From Perkinsus olseni (lineage: Eukaryota > Perkinsozoa > Perkinsida > Perkinsidae): a stretch of DNA of 64,000 bases. The notes under the pieces are model-generated. The model had not been told where the DNA came from. It saw nothing but the letters and a program-made list of their open reading frames with translations, and did not search any database. Location: the NCBI GenBank assembly GCA_013115135.1, contig JABANP010000201.1:23761-87760 (forward strand), in the 5' to 3' direction. Position 1 is the first letter of the stretch. Every line of letters starts with the position of its first letter. The translations under genes were made by a program, and so were the position numbers. This document shows, one piece after another, positions 12,002 to 24,162 of the stretch.

Positions 12002-13250
12002 ATGTTGTTGCCGTCGTCCAATGCTCAAACCCCTTCCTCTGGTAGAATTGACGACGACGGAGCGATGCTGTCGTTGAGGGATGGTAGTATCGAATTCTAT
12101 CCATCACCAAGGGTAACCTATGTACCTCCTGTTAGAGTAGTATTAGTAATGTTAGATACCATCAGCAGCAGCAGCATATGATGATACTGCTGCAATTGGC
12201 TGTGATGATCCTGTAGCTTACTACCATCATCAGTCCTACTCATCATCTATTTATATATTACAACTGAAAGCGTTCACAATCAGAGCTGGGATATCACCCT
12301 ACCCCTCTACACCACAATCATCATCATCAACTACAAAGAGGCTTATCAACTCACCATCACCATCAGAAGGAGCTGTTCGACCGAATGCTGGGCTACCTAG
12401 TCCTGTGGTAGGATACTACCACCACCATCACCATCCACATCATGATACGGTTCGTAGGTACAAACCAACTGTCCGGTGATACATGTTGAGATTTGCATAA
12501 GTGACAACATAGCAGAGTCATATGGGAATAATAAGAGTCGTATCATCAGATGTACTGGTGAAGGTGCGGATATAGCATCAGCATCAACAGCCGCCCTTAG
12601 CCGAGAGTAGTAGGCTACCCTGTTCTGTAACTCCTGTATCATGATTCATGCTAGATACTTCCATGCTAGTGACGCGGTAGTTATTAGGAAAATGGAAGAG
12701 TATTCCAGTAGTACACCGATGGAATGGCAGTGCCCAACAGGAGGAGGAGGGAGTATTGAACATAGAGCTGTTGCCGTACTGGTAATGTGTGTTATACCCT
12801 ATACTCGAATTAGTGTTATTAGGCACTTAAAGGCCACCATGATGATGATAGGGCTATCGAAGCTACTGGTATTGGTACAACTTCGTCCCAATCCAAAACT
12901 GTTGCTTCGATTAGAGCATTATGTTCAGCCGTGAGTCGACTCCTTACCATAACTACACCAACTATACACTCAGTAATATACCCATGAAAGCAGTACATCC
13001 AGAATCATCATGATACAGATACACCAACAACAACAGCGCTTAGTCACATCACCTTCATGTAATCCTTCTTCACTGATTCGAGCTGAAACACTCGTAGATC
13101 ATCATCACCATCCCCACCAACGTTACAATAACAAATTATCCTGTTCCACTACTGGTAATGCTGTTACTGAGTGTATTACTAGTATCATCATCATTGTCCT
13201 GATCAGTATCTACATCACCTCCTCGCCATGGAACTACCACCAATAATGGT
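12002..13250 (+). CDS. Unidentified multi-exon gene
   Basis: Exon-like plus-strand stretches include a possible start MLLPSSNAQTPSSGRIDDDG at 12002, FTIRAGISPYPSTP near 12270, SDNIAESYGNNKSRIIRCTG near 12497-12555 and SKTVASIRALCSAVSRLLT near 12890-12945. They are separated by triplet-rich introns. I do not recognise the family. It is divergently oriented from the HYPK-like gene, with about 115 bp between the two presumed starts. Confidence 0.35.
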
Positions 13251-13455
13251 GTCGTCCACAGGCTACTCAGTATTATAAGATGTAATAAACATCATGCATC
13301 ATGTAATCATCAATGATGACAAAAGCAGCAGCTGTACTTAATAAAACTACCAACCACATCTTGCGTTCTTCATAACTGATCGATCTGGGGCGAGCGAGAT
13401 ATCTCTTTGACCTTGTTTATTGTCATCGTCATCAGCATCTTACTCATCATCAACC

Positions 13456-14024
13456 ATGAGCAACCCTACAGTATACTTTGATATCACTATTGGTGGTGCT
13501 CCTGCTGGACGTATCACTTTCGAACTATTCGCTGATGTTGTACCCAAGACTGCTGAGAATTTTCGTGCCCTTTGCACCGGTGAGAAGGGTATTGGTAAAT
13601 CTGGTAAACCATTATGCTATAAAGGCAGTTCATTTCACAGAATTATAAAGGAGTTTATGTGCCAAGGTGGTGACTTTACTGCTGGTAATGGTACTGGTGG
13701 TGAGTCTATTTATGGATCTAAGTTCGAAGATGAAAACTTCAAGATTCATCACAGTGGCCCGGGTGACTTGTCCATGGCCAATGCTGGTCGTAATACTAAT
13801 GGTAGTCAGTTCTTCATTACTACTATTAAATGTACCTGGCTAGACGGCAAGCATGTTGTATTCGGAAAGGTAGTAACACCATCTATCTTCGTAGTAGAGG
13901 TAGCATCGTCTCTTTACAGGTTAAGGACGGTATGGATGTTGTGAAGAAGATGGAGGCTGTTGGATCATCGTCGGGGAAGACCTCAGCACCCGTTGTCATC
14001 GCTGATTGCGGTCAGTTAGCTTAG
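13456..14024 (+). CDS. Cyclophilin-type peptidyl-prolyl isomerase (cyclophilin A-like)
   Basis: Two exons (13456-13869 and 13920-14024) joined across a 50-nt GT-AG intron give 172 residues, the normal length of a single-domain cyclophilin. The family signature is complete: [20 protein letters not shown] at the N-terminus, [30 protein letters not shown] with the catalytic Arg and Phe-Met-Gln triad, [29 protein letters not shown] and the C-terminal VIADCGQLA. There is no signal peptide, so it should be cytosolic or nuclear. The ATG at 13456 is the first in frame; only a non-ATG codon extends upstream. Confidence 0.96.
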
Positions 14025-14139
14025 AGCCTCCTTACATAGCTTATCATCATCCTCATCACTTATTATTATCATCGACTACCCTTACTACTACAACAGTATG
14101 AGTATTTGAGTATACAACGAGTTTCGAGTATTATCACAA

Positions 14140-15087
14140 TGATTCTGTTGTGTACCACAAGTTGGGGGGGTACATGCTTACTGCTGATCATCATAGTAGT
14201 GGCAATGTTATCGATATTAAACCAGCGTCGTAGAGGTGGAGGCCCGTCAATATTATTCAAGAACCCTGCTAAGGGTCTGAGTGGTGATTGTATCACCATC
14301 ATCATCATGTTCGTAACCATAGTATTCCAGGTGCATTGGTAGCATTAAATATGGGGTCATTCTTATGTATAATGCTTGGTGTGGTACTAGCCCAACTTAG
14401 AGCAGAGAGTTGTGAGGAGCCATTGTCTGCCTACCTAACTGCATTAGCATTCTTCGCCCTATTCCAAGCATTCGTCTTCTTGTAATAATAATACTACTAA
14501 CACTCTCAGGTCATCTCCCCTCCAGATACATAGGTACTACCGAGTATGGGTCTGATGTTATGTGGGCCGGTATCACATTAGTATTGTTTACTATCAGCAT
14601 GGTACAATTTATTGTATTGGCATGGGGTACCCTCATCATATCACAGAATATAGGATTCTTAGGGGTCCATCAATGTGTCAAGTGTATGGACCCTATCGTA
14701 ATGATGAGTCACAATGATAATATCAATACTGCTGGTACTTGTGTTCAGACTAACGTGGAACGAGAGGGTTATAAATGCTTACCTGGTGATGCATGTAAAT
14801 CATGGACTAAAACTACATCAGTAATACCCACTCCTCCTCCAGCTGTTGTATCCATCATCATCGTCATCATCACTCAGTACTGTCCACCATTCAAAGAAAG
14901 CAGTATAGCGTGTGAATTGGACTTATTATGTTCAAAGACATCACCATACCTTTTCTGGTTATCATTAGTAGTAACATTATTATACATGCCTCTTATGGCA
15001 GCCACTGCGTATATACTCTGTGCCAGACTCATACCAGCATTCATACTACAATTCAGGCAATTAGCTGCGGTATCGACATATCATTGA
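14140..15087 (+). CDS. Multi-pass membrane protein, function unknown
   Basis: At least three exons. The first (ATG 14140) encodes a hydrophobic segment TCLLLIIIVVAMLSIL and a cytosolic-looking FKNPAKGLSGD. A short ATC-rich intron ends at TTCCAG (14330) and the next exon gives ALVALNMGSFLCIMLGVVLA and TALAFFALFQAFVFL. The third (from about 14500) gives WAGITLVLFTISMVQFIVLA, a Cys-rich loop (HQCVKCMDPI, KCLPGDACKSW, QYCPPF, LLCSKTSPY) and YLFWLSLVVTLLYMPLMAAT before the stop at 15085-15087. Roughly five membrane spans with a Cys-rich exoplasmic loop can be seen. I do not recognise a family. Confidence 0.6.
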
Positions 15088-15211
15088 TAATCTCTACCAT
15101 GTTGTACCCTTTCCATGTGGTCCATGTGTTGGGTTATAATAACTAGTAGTAGTAGTAATCTTATCCGCTTGTTGTTGTTGTAGTTGGCCTGTGGTTGTTG
15201 TTGTTGTGATC

Positions 15212-16499
15212 ATGGCACAATCAGTGGGCAACCTCGGTACATTAACGTCAGAAGCTGAGCAGGTATTCTTATCGAATGGGCTCACTGCTGGAGTTAGAGC
15301 TGATGGAAGGGTAGTAGTAGTAGTACTAATGATGGACTAATGCCGAGATACTCCTCATATCAGAATTGCCATGATAGACGTCCAGTATCCATAGCCACTG
15401 ACACGATAAGCGCTGCCAACTCAAGCTCAACATTACACTGTGATGACACTGATATAATAGTTGGCATCAAGGTAGTAATGAGACTATTACCCACTATCCT
15501 GTCCCATATGTTCAACAGACTGATGTTGTTGTATTACCCGACAAGGATAAGCATATAGGACTGATACAATTGGGTATCGAGTGTCCCGAGCAGCCAGAAG
15601 GTACGAAGGGTCATGATGATGATCATGCTATCGGGCTTCGAGAGGTAGTGGATTATGTTCACATTGTGTCAGAGGCACAACAGTTGCAGACAGCATTGAC
15701 TGTATTGATGATGAGGGGGATAGATGAGTCATGCTTATTGATTGATAAGGATGAACCCTTTGCATGGTACTAGGCATGTGCATGGCTCCATGCTGTATCC
15801 CGTACTAGGTCGATATCCATTGATATTCTAATCACCGGCATCATAAACCCGTCAGTGGTGGAGCTATCGTCATTAGCTATTATAGCAGCATTTAGAGGGT
15901 AAGTGGACGATCACTACTACCACAATCATTGTTATAATAATCAGATTATGGATACCCAAAGTAACGATAATACCACCCCTGGAAGAGGGTGAGAAGCCTT
16001 CTATAAATCTAGAGGAAGGAGATTCTCGTGGTAGTACTAACACCATCATCATCATCTATGCTAGAATATGTATGTTAGGCCAGGATATAGCCCCATTAGT
16101 GTCATCATTACCTGTATGTGTGGTATGTGGTATCAATGGTCCGAGGATGGTAGTGGATGTTAGTGCTGCCGAGGCTAAGTGTTGTAGAGGTACTACTACT
16201 AGGAGGAGGAGGGGGAGGGAGGGAGGTGCTGATGATGGTGTATTGGTGATAGGTGTATTGGCGGTAGGAGTGGATAGAAAGGGATGCATAGTGAGTATGT
16301 GGAAATGGCAAATGATACTACGAGAGGAAGCATCGTCATCCATGGCCATGGACCCCCATGTACACAGCCTACAACCACCACCACCATCACTACTGCGGTG
16401 GACACTGCTGCTCCATCTTAGTTACTGCCGGAGTTGCTAACACATGCTCAGGACGAGGCATCCAACCTCTTTACTGCACTACACGAGGCATTACCATAA
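15212..16499 (+). CDS. RNA exosome ring subunit of the RNase PH family (Rrp42/EXOSC7-like)
   Basis: The start MAQSVGNLGTLTSEAEQVFL is followed by GVRADGR, the usual N-terminal signature of eukaryotic exosome RNase PH proteins. Next comes RRPVSIATDTISAANSSSTL with HCDDTDIIVGIK, equivalent to the GSa..lG.TdvlvGvk block. Later exons give LSSLAIIAAFRG, then WIPKVTIIPP, then PLVSSLPVCVVCGINGPRMV with DVSAAEA, and VLAVGVDRKGCIVSMWK, the terminal strand block. The C-terminal helix LLPELLTHAQDEASNLFTAL ends at TAA 16497-16499. No obvious phosphate-binding catalytic residues are seen, as expected for the inactive eukaryotic ring. Assignment to Rrp42 rather than Rrp45 or Rrp43 is tentative. Introns carry ATC/TAG triplet runs and one GGA/GAGGGA-rich stretch. 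Confidence 0.72.
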
Positions 16500-16713
16500 C
16501 CGCCAGTTCGTTGAATAGAGATGATGGCGATGATGATGATGATGATGACAACAAACGATAAGTAAATGATTATAACAGCCTACACTGCTGCTGCTGCTGC
16601 TGCTGTTCACACGTTTCCATCATTTACATGGTGATGTGTTCCACTAGATGGGTAGCGGCGGCGGCACTCTCGCCTGTACATCCTCTTGCAGTAGTAGTCC
16701 TATCCTCATCATC

Positions 16714-19700
16714 ATGCCTCCTCAATCACCGAGACGATCTCGGAGATTACAGGCTGCTACTGGTTCGGCGCCGGCTAAACCTGATGATGATGATGAAGAG
16801 CAGCAGCAGCAGAGGGAAGGGCATCCTGAGAGTAGTGCCACGGCTGCTACGAAGGAGGTTAGCATGACGGTGGAGGAGAGTAATAAACTGAGGGAGAAGC
16901 TAGGTCTGAGGAAGCTAACTACTAATGATAATAATGATGTAATAGTAATGAGGAGGATATCATCAGCGACTTCACGATGTACTCAGGCCCCAGAGGGAAG
17001 TTCAGAGAAACCTAAGTTGTTAGTAGACGAGCATGACGACGATGCTGAGGGTTATGATGCTAAGGCCGCTATAAGGAAAAGACGTGATAAGAGGGTATCA
17101 TCATTAGCAGCACTATTATTACCAGTTCTACTACTACCATCATCACTAGATACACGAACAGCTTGTAAGTGGTACCACATTGGGGGAGGCATCCTCCACG
17201 CTTGAGTCAGCAGCTGATTGGGTTGAACGAAGTAATAACATCATCATGCAGTCCTTTACTCGGGCTGACGACGTCCTGTCGTCGTTACTAAGTAGGTAGA
17301 CATAAAGCCTCGTCGTCCTCGTCACAACCCACTCACGTGACGGCAGATGAAGGTGCCTCTGCTGCTGCGCCGCCGCCGCCGAGTAAGAAGCACCGTACAG
17401 GCAGCAGTCCTAGTAGGGCTAATGACGAGGGGGTAGCGGATGTACGACTGAAGGTTGCACATAATGTTGAGGACCTTAGGGAGGGTAGTAATGATGATGA
17501 TGATAACGCTGATGATGACTGGGATGTATTATTAGGTGAGACGATATTAACGATGAAGGATAAGCCGATATTGGCTTGTGGTACAGAGGAGGAAGAGGAT
17601 AGTGATGATGATGAGATTGTAATAACAACAGCGTCATCATCATGAGCACTAGTCTCACATCATGTATTATCATGGTATCAGGTATTAGAGGAGGCAGGAG
17701 GACCTCAGGGGTTAGCACAGAAGGAGAAGGAGGATATATGGAGGAAAGAGAAACGACGGAGTATGGATACATACTCATCATTATAATGATGACAGATCAC
17801 TGCTGCTAGGTGCCTGGGATCCGACACTTCACTGGGATGATAATGAAGACGAGGAGAATGGAGGAGGAGGGGATGGTATACTCGATAAGTGAGCATTACC
17901 ACCATCATCATGATCATAATGATGAGCCTCCATACTACAGGTATACTACAGTAGAAGAGAGGGCAGCAGCAGATGCTAGGCGGAGAGGCTTTACATTGGC
18001 TGTTAGTAGTTCTACCCAAAATGGTAATAATGGATACCACTCCTCCTCGTCATCATCATCGTAGTTGGGGGTTGTTGTTACAGGTGAGCAAACACTTCGT
18101 CCGGAGTTAACACAGGATGTAGAGGCTAGGCTCAAGGAGTTGACAGAAGAGAACAAGAGGAGAGCAATGATGCAATCTGGTAGCATTCATCCTTGTGGTA
18201 TCCCTCTACCACTACTGCTCCTGTAGTCTCTGGGGGTAATATACACATACAGTCGGATGTTATGGATACTAAGGAGGCAGCCAAGTTCATCAAAAGGAGG
18301 AATAAAGAGGTACTACTTGGGATGGATGAAAGCAGCATGATGTCTGCTGCTGAACATGATAGGCAAGGAAAGCCATGCGTCGTCGAACTAGCAAACTCCG
18401 TGAAGAGGATAATAAGGATGAGGCAGGAGGGGATATAGTGTAAGCTGACTCTCCGTACGAGTACTCAGCATCATCATTCTGCTGCTGCTCATCTAGTATA
18501 CCACCTCCTAAGAGGACGATGGGCACCACTGATGCTGGGGATGATGATGATGATGATCTACAGGATGCTGAAGAAGACCAGGAGCTTTATAGGCAGCTTG
18601 AACGCCAGAAGATGGTTGAGCAGAAAGTAAGCAGGATAGTCCAGTCAGTTAGGGCCTTTGGTTTCCTTTCGTATGGTATAGCGTTCGATTCTCCCCTCGA
18701 TCTGTGTTAGGTGAAGGCTCGATCACTTGTGAAGGAGGAGCTAGTAGAAGGGCTCGGAGGGTCCTGCTGCTGCTAGTGGTGATGCTGGTGGTGTTATCGA
18801 TCTAGACACAGGAGCATCCTACGTTCAAAGCCATCTAGGGGCTGAGGTAGGCAGGGTGCTCATACTGTGTAAGCGGGAGATGACCATGGTATAGGTGAAA
18901 GATGAGAAAATGGAGGGGGGTGACGATGATGACGATGATGACCACCTGCAACAACAAGGAGGCAAGAATGATGACAATGGTAGTATGACAGTCAACAATT
19001 ACACATGTTACGTGGATGATGCTGATCCGTTATTATCATAATCCGCGATGGCAATGAATAGTTGTTGTCCAGGTGGTGGTGGTAGAATGAGCAGGGCTAG
19101 TGAGTTTTGTGCATCCATACAGACTCCAGTAGAGTTGAAGCAGGCCCAGAAGGATGAGGAATTCGCCGCACAACGAGCGTAAGACCGTTCGTATCCTATA
19201 CGCTGCTTCCTCATCATCATAATCATACCACATACAGGTACCGTGAGTCCCGTAGAAGGATGTTGAAGGGGGCTGCTAGGAGGGGTGTTGAGTTGGCTGC
19301 AGAGTGAGTCAGAGACGCTATGCTGCTGTTGTGTGCTCATCATGCTGTTCTTAGGAGTACTGGTGGTAAGCAGTCCGAGACAGCGTCATCAACAACATCA
19401 GAACACCGTGATGATGATGATGACGACATGGAGTTATCGTCCAATGCCACTGGAGAGGCGGTAGAGGATGAGGAGGAGGAGGAGGCCCCAGATCATGATG
19501 TAATACACTTACCTATCTGTAGTAGTAGAAGGATGGTCATGGTTATTGTTATATTATTAAGTTTGAGGCAAGAGACGAGGCCATGCAGGACCAGAAGGTT
19601 GATGATGGTGCAGCATGTGCTATAAGATACTTCGTTGAAAGAGGTTAGTCCACACATCCTACCTCTCTTCCTACCTTCACCAGCACCCCCCCTATCAGGT

Positions 19701-20326
19701 ATGATGTCCGGTGACCAAGACTCCTTCAACTCCTAGTAAGTCCCTTACTATGATGATACTAAGTAGTGTTGTAAGTATTGTTGATGCATTCGTAGTGACC
19801 CTGGTAAACGTCCCATGACCAGTGAGGAAGCTGAGCTGAGGATTGATCATAGAGATGAATTTGGTAGAGTACAGAGCGCTAAAGAGGCATTCAGGTAGCA
19901 ACAACAACAACAACAACAACAGCATCAGCACCTTCACCTCTATGTTATTGCTGCTCTTGTAGGACTATGTCCTGGAGATTCCATGGTAAGGGCCCTCATT
20001 GGAAGAATGTTGAGAGAAGAGTTAATAGAATACAGAACGATATCAAACGCAGACAAGAGGTAGTAGTACTTGCCTACCTGAGTACAATAAATGTACATCC
20101 CCCTGCTGCTGCTGCTGCTGCTCGTACTCATCTTGTTGTTGTTGTTGTAGACATCACAAGTGGCACCTACTTTGCGTGCATTAGAGAGAGTACAGAAGCA
20201 GGAGGGCAACTCGTAAGGGGGTTACAACGAGGACGTGTAGGACATCATCATCATCACAGATACATGTTACTTACTGGTGCTACTGCTGCTGCTCCTGGCG
20301 GTGGCTCTGCTCCTTCTAGAGGATAA
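16714..20326 (+). CDS. SART1/Snu66 U4/U6.U5 tri-snRNP protein (many exons)
   Basis: Landmarks of the family occur in order across about 3.6 kb: MTVEESNKLREKLGLRKL (about 16864-16917); an ADWVERS motif (about 17214-17234); AHNVEDLREG and ILTMKDKPIL (about 17457-17570), equal to the family's aH..d.frEGE.viLTLKDkgvL; DTKEAAKFIKRRNKEV (about 18268-18315), the kkkk-rich block; DDLQDAEEDQELYRQLERQK (about 18553-18612); IDLDTGASYVQSHLGAE (about 18797-18848); QDQKVDDGAACAIRYFVERG (about 19584-19645); FGRVQSAKEAFR, and WRFHGKGPHWKNVERRV (about 19970-20024), the hallmark hRFHGKgsgk..eRR segment near the C-terminus. Snu66 joins the U4/U6.U5 tri-snRNP during spliceosome assembly. The start could instead be the in-frame ATG at 16648. 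Introns are short and triplet-rich, so exact borders were not all fixed. Confidence 0.85.
19896..19922. repeat. AAC/CAG microsatellite
   Basis: A run of about nine AAC triplets directly after an AAAGAGGCATTCAGGTAG splice-donor-like site, within a Snu66 intron. Confidence 0.8.
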
Positions 20327-20523
20327 GGACGACGAGGAGGAGGAGTCGCATTACGTTATACTTGTCGTTTAAGGGGAATAATGATGATAATGGTGGTAGT
20401 AGAGGCATTATCGGCTTTCCCATTACCCTCATCAGTTTGTGGTGTTGTCAATGAGTGGTGCTTAACATCATCATAACAGTTTGCTAGTTTATTAGCATTA
20501 ATATCGACATCATCATTATTAAG

Positions 20524-22953
20524 ATGAAGATGATGATGAATCCATGTGCCAGAGCAAGCCCTACTCTCCTCTTCACCTGTGGTGGAGTATGCGGTACTCT
20601 TGCACTAATACTCATAGTATTCGGCATAGTCGTAAGAACGCTATTCTACCCCACCCTGATCGATGGTATTGATAAGATGAGATACATAGACAACACTAAG
20701 GAGGTGGAAGGGGAATGCTCCAACTTGCTTCTTGGAGATCTAACCTGTCCTGGATTGGCCTATCAAGCTTGGCTCATGAGCTCTGCCGCTGCTCGGCAGG
20801 TGTGCTTATCGGATACTAAACCCGATACTAAGGCTATCGAGATATGGAGTGGTTGGTGTGATGAGGATGATGAGGAAGGGCGATGCGTTAAACCTGATAT
20901 GTGCCGTTATGGCCTACCATACACGTTCTACCCTTACACCGTCACCAATCCCAAAGAGATACTACTAGAGGGTAAGAAGCCCATCATCGAGGAGCTAGAA
21001 CCCATCCTCCTAGCTAGCACTCATGAGAACATACAGGACTTGAGTGATATTGAATTATGGGATACAGAAGGTATAGCGAGATGGGAAGAGGTCAACACTT
21101 TCGTACCAGCTAATGGTGATGATACTTATGTTGATGATAGAATGTCACAAAGGATTATCGTACCCAACATTGCATTACTCGGGACAATGTTCTTCGAAGG
21201 CCAGGAGGCCACCCCTCTGGGCACGCTTGAGGTACTCGGGGTTTTAGGTGTTATACAGAGTGTGGCACGAACATTGACGGGTAGTATTGATACAGCACCA
21301 GCAACACTGAAGACACCTGTACTTGGGCAGTTCACAACCTCCGAGAATGCTGCTAAAATGCAATACTTCCACTCCTCCCTTTCGCTATTGCTTGGTCCAT
21401 CAGCAGGCCTCAGTGGTGAGCTCTCTCTGAAGGCCCTTGGTCCCTTGTTTACATCCTCTCTACCCAATGGTGATGTATTGGCAGCTTCACTACCACCCAC
21501 TGAGATGGGTAGTGAGTTCTTCGCCTACACCTTTGGTTGTGTAGCTCTACACCATCGTCAGACTGCCAGTTGCATTTATGATGAGAATATAGAAGAGCAT
21601 CGCAGTAGGAGGGATGCCATACAGGCTACATACTCAGCAGATTCCCAAGAACGTATCTGGAGGTTTATTTATGACACAGACTTCAACCAACAAACCCAGG
21701 CAACCATCAGCTTGTTCATACTACAATCTCAGCTCACAGCGTCCGAGTATGCTGCCTTCATCACTCACATCGTGTATGCAGGCTCTTATGCCTTATCCAA
21801 TTACGATCCTCTACGTCATGCTATCTGGCCTGTTACTGATCCTAACAGCCCAGACTACGATTCGGATTATGATTACTATCCTAGATTCATCAACATGACC
21901 ATTGCTCAGCTTCTAGGGTATAAAGGGGAGTATTTCTTTGATAAGGCGACTTCAACTCCGATAACACTGGGTAGTGCTGGTAGTAGTAGAACGGCTCATA
22001 GCGAACAATATGTGTCCAGTAAGTACGGTAGGAAGGGTCTATTCTATTATCGTATGTATGATGGTGTACCCCATGCATGTACGTTCGATAAGGACTGTAT
22101 GAGTCAAGACAGTTTCATCACTAATGGGACATGTGAAGCTGGGAGGTATGGTTGTGACCCAACCCTAGCCGACGGTTATGATATCCGCTACATACCTGGT
22201 ACACTGAATGGTAAAGAAGATGATGCCTACCATAAAGAAGGGGCTGAGGTTACCCTATTCGTAACAGATGTCTTCAATCGTGTTACCTTTGAGAACACGG
22301 TTATTGACATGGATTGGGATGGTCTTAAAGTTGATCGTTGGCGTCTACGTGATGTGACCTTTAGAGTTGAGAATTGCTACGGCGAGAATCCTGTTTACAG
22401 TGCGGGTATCGATTGTAAGTCGCCTCATGTCACAGCTGATCTTGGATATTATTTCTCGCCCGACCCTACCCTAATCAAGTTACCAATATATGCATCGCTC
22501 CCACACTTCGCTGATACAGGCAAGATGACCTCTATCGACGATAATTATTATCCGGGTGATGGTAGAATTGAGGTTAAGAAGTGTACCATCCATGAGACGT
22601 GTCAAGGCGACCGTGACTTCATCAGTGAAATATGGACTGAGCCCATCACTGGTACGTTGATGTACGGTACACAAAAGCTCCAGTTCAACTCCCACTTCAC
22701 ACCGCTGGCCAATACATCGGATGGTAAACTCTCGCAAGAAGCTCTCCTCCCTCTCTTCTGGGTTGATAAGCATGCCGAGGCTTGGCCTTTTCAAGTTGAT
22801 GCCGCTAAAGCAATTCAGAGATCTGTTGCTCTGTTCAGTAGCCTAGGGATTATTCTGATCGTTATGGGGGCATTATTGGGTATTCTGGCGGGTTTAATGA
22901 TAAGAGCTGGTCGTCAGAGAAGGCTTGTTGGCCCACAAGTAAAACCAGTATGA
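20524..22953 (+). CDS. CD36/LIMP-2 family scavenger-receptor-like protein, intronless
   Basis: A single 809-residue open frame with a membrane span near each end (about residues 16-40, with GTLALILIVFGIVVRTLFYP, and about 775-797, with LGIILIVMGALLGILAGLMI), short cytosolic tails and a large exoplasmic loop. This hairpin topology is that of CD36. The loop has the family motif YPYTVTNPKEILLEGKKPII with EELEP (residues about 139-165), KYGRKGLFYYRMYDGV, a Cys-rich segment and a terminal LLPLFWVDKHAEAW just before the second span, all at CD36-like positions. CD36-family proteins bind lipids or lipoproteins, or sort lysosomal enzymes. It is much longer than the usual 470-520 residues, so the loop has extra material. 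Lack of introns contrasts with the intron-dense gene just upstream. Confidence 0.72.
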   Translation: MKMMMNPCARASPTLLFTCGGVCGTLALILIVFGIVVRTLFYPTLIDGIDKMRYIDNTKEVEGECSNLLLGDLTCPGLAYQAWLMSSAAARQVCLSDTKPDTKAIEIWSGWCDEDDEEGRCVKPDMCRYGLPYTFYPYTVTNPKEILLEGKKPIIEELEPILLASTHENIQDLSDIELWDTEGIARWEEVNTFVPANGDDTYVDDRMSQRIIVPNIALLGTMFFEGQEATPLGTLEVLGVLGVIQSVARTLTGSIDTAPATLKTPVLGQFTTSENAAKMQYFHSSLSLLLGPSAGLSGELSLKALGPLFTSSLPNGDVLAASLPPTEMGSEFFAYTFGCVALHHRQTASCIYDENIEEHRSRRDAIQATYSADSQERIWRFIYDTDFNQQTQATISLFILQSQLTASEYAAFITHIVYAGSYALSNYDPLRHAIWPVTDPNSPDYDSDYDYYPRFINMTIAQLLGYKGEYFFDKATSTPITLGSAGSSRTAHSEQYVSSKYGRKGLFYYRMYDGVPHACTFDKDCMSQDSFITNGTCEAGRYGCDPTLADGYDIRYIPGTLNGKEDDAYHKEGAEVTLFVTDVFNRVTFENTVIDMDWDGLKVDRWRLRDVTFRVENCYGENPVYSAGIDCKSPHVTADLGYYFSPDPTLIKLPIYASLPHFADTGKMTSIDDNYYPGDGRIEVKKCTIHETCQGDRDFISEIWTEPITGTLMYGTQKLQFNSHFTPLANTSDGKLSQEALLPLFWVDKHAEAWPFQVDAAKAIQRSVALFSSLGIILIVMGALLGILAGLMIRAGRQRRLVGPQVKPV

Positions 22954-24080
22954 CCAGATATCGTTGTTGATTCATACCATCATGCATGTGTGCTATGAAC
23001 GACTGTTGTTGAATGATCCGAGTGTTGATCTTACTAGTAAGGGGGAATGGAGGAGTGTCACGTTGGGAACCGTTTGCCGAATGCATCACTTCAGACTCTG
23101 TCGAATAAGCGGTATCGAACGAAGTTAGCCCTTTTGGTACCGTGGAACCGATTCACAAGCTATGAATTGGAAAGCACGTGTCCTTGGAGGTACAGTTCGA
23201 GCCGGAGTCGTTACCTCGTTCCCTAGATTGTGTGTGGCACAAAACTCTGTCGGTCTCAGCTAGCCGCAAGTGTCTGCCCTCCGCAGGACTCTTGTGCGCG
23301 GTCTGACCATTAGCTCCACGTTACGTATTACGCTCAGACCAGTTACTGTTGCGAGTGTGCCCGACACACCGAAACCCCACCGACTGGTAGTCGCTCGGCA
23401 GTCGGGTACTGCTGTGGTTTCCAAGAGCCTCGTCATCAAAGTTGGGTTGTCCTGAGTTGTTGCCTCACCAGTGATGCTCTGGTCAGGTGACGCCCCTGAT
23501 GCTTTCTGCTTCGCTCCCCGTTCCACACCAGTACTCCTCAGTCTCGAACTCAGAAGTCTCGTCCGAGGTTCCCTGCATAACGAATGGGGATAGGGGACAT
23601 AAAGACCTCCGAGGTTCGAATTCACGACTCTCTTGCGTCGAACAATTTTTTGGGGGATTCACGTCACTCGAATCACGTAAAATGTGTCCGGGCCGCATCC
23701 ACGCTCTCACAACATTGACGACCACATAGAGCTCACCGGGCGCTGCATGCTTCGATGATGAACTGCAGATGTTCGCCAACGTCGGAGGCGGGGATACGAT
23801 CCTGCAAGGACTTGCGATTGTGGGACAGCATTATATGCAGTATAAGAAGAAACCACAAGTCCATAGGCTACGGCTACGAGTCTTGGACCCTGACTCACCG
23901 ACCCATTTGTAGTCAGTCACCGCAGCATAGTCTCGTATTATGAAAATACGAGTCGTTATCCAGCACGATAAAGAAATCAGTGCTCTCGTTGTTTCAGCTA
24001 GATACCTGGGCTTCGTGACCCACGAGTCATGAGCTCTTCTACAGATTGTCGGGGCGAAATTGTTATCAAGGCCCGACGAA
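22954..24080. other. Gene-poor spacer, left part
   Basis: No convincing coding frame. The base composition is less triplet-repetitive than in the genes to the left. A B-box-like GAGGTTCGAATTC lies at 23611-23623, without a recognisable cloverleaf. Confidence 0.5.
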
Positions 24081-24162
24081 CGACAGCGGCAGGATTCGAA
24101 CCTGCGCAGGCAGAGCCTAGTGGATTTCGAGTCCACCTCCTTAACCACTCGGACACGCTGTC
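24081..24162 (-). tRNA. tRNA-Ser (anticodon CGA)
   Basis: Read on the minus strand: acceptor GACAGCG paired with CGCTGTC, D-arm GTCCGAGTGGTTAAGGAG, anticodon loop CTCGAAA (anticodon CGA), a long class-II variable arm (TAGGCTCTGCCTGCG) and T-arm CAGG-TTCGAATCCTG, discriminator G. The 82-nt length and long extra arm are typical of serine tRNAs. Confidence 0.93.

Noticed and set aside
13420..13455. A 12-residue Ser-rich N-terminal extension of cyclophilin
   Set aside because: It has no ATG start; the first in-frame ATG is at 13456 and gives a normal-length protein.
16056..16440. Several overlapping open frames on both strands rich in Ser/Pro or Arg/Gly
   Set aside because: They arise from triplet-rich intron sequence; only the exosome-subunit frame has conserved motifs.
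21126..21500. 124-residue antisense frame within the CD36-like gene
   Set aside because: No motif, fully inside a well-supported coding frame.
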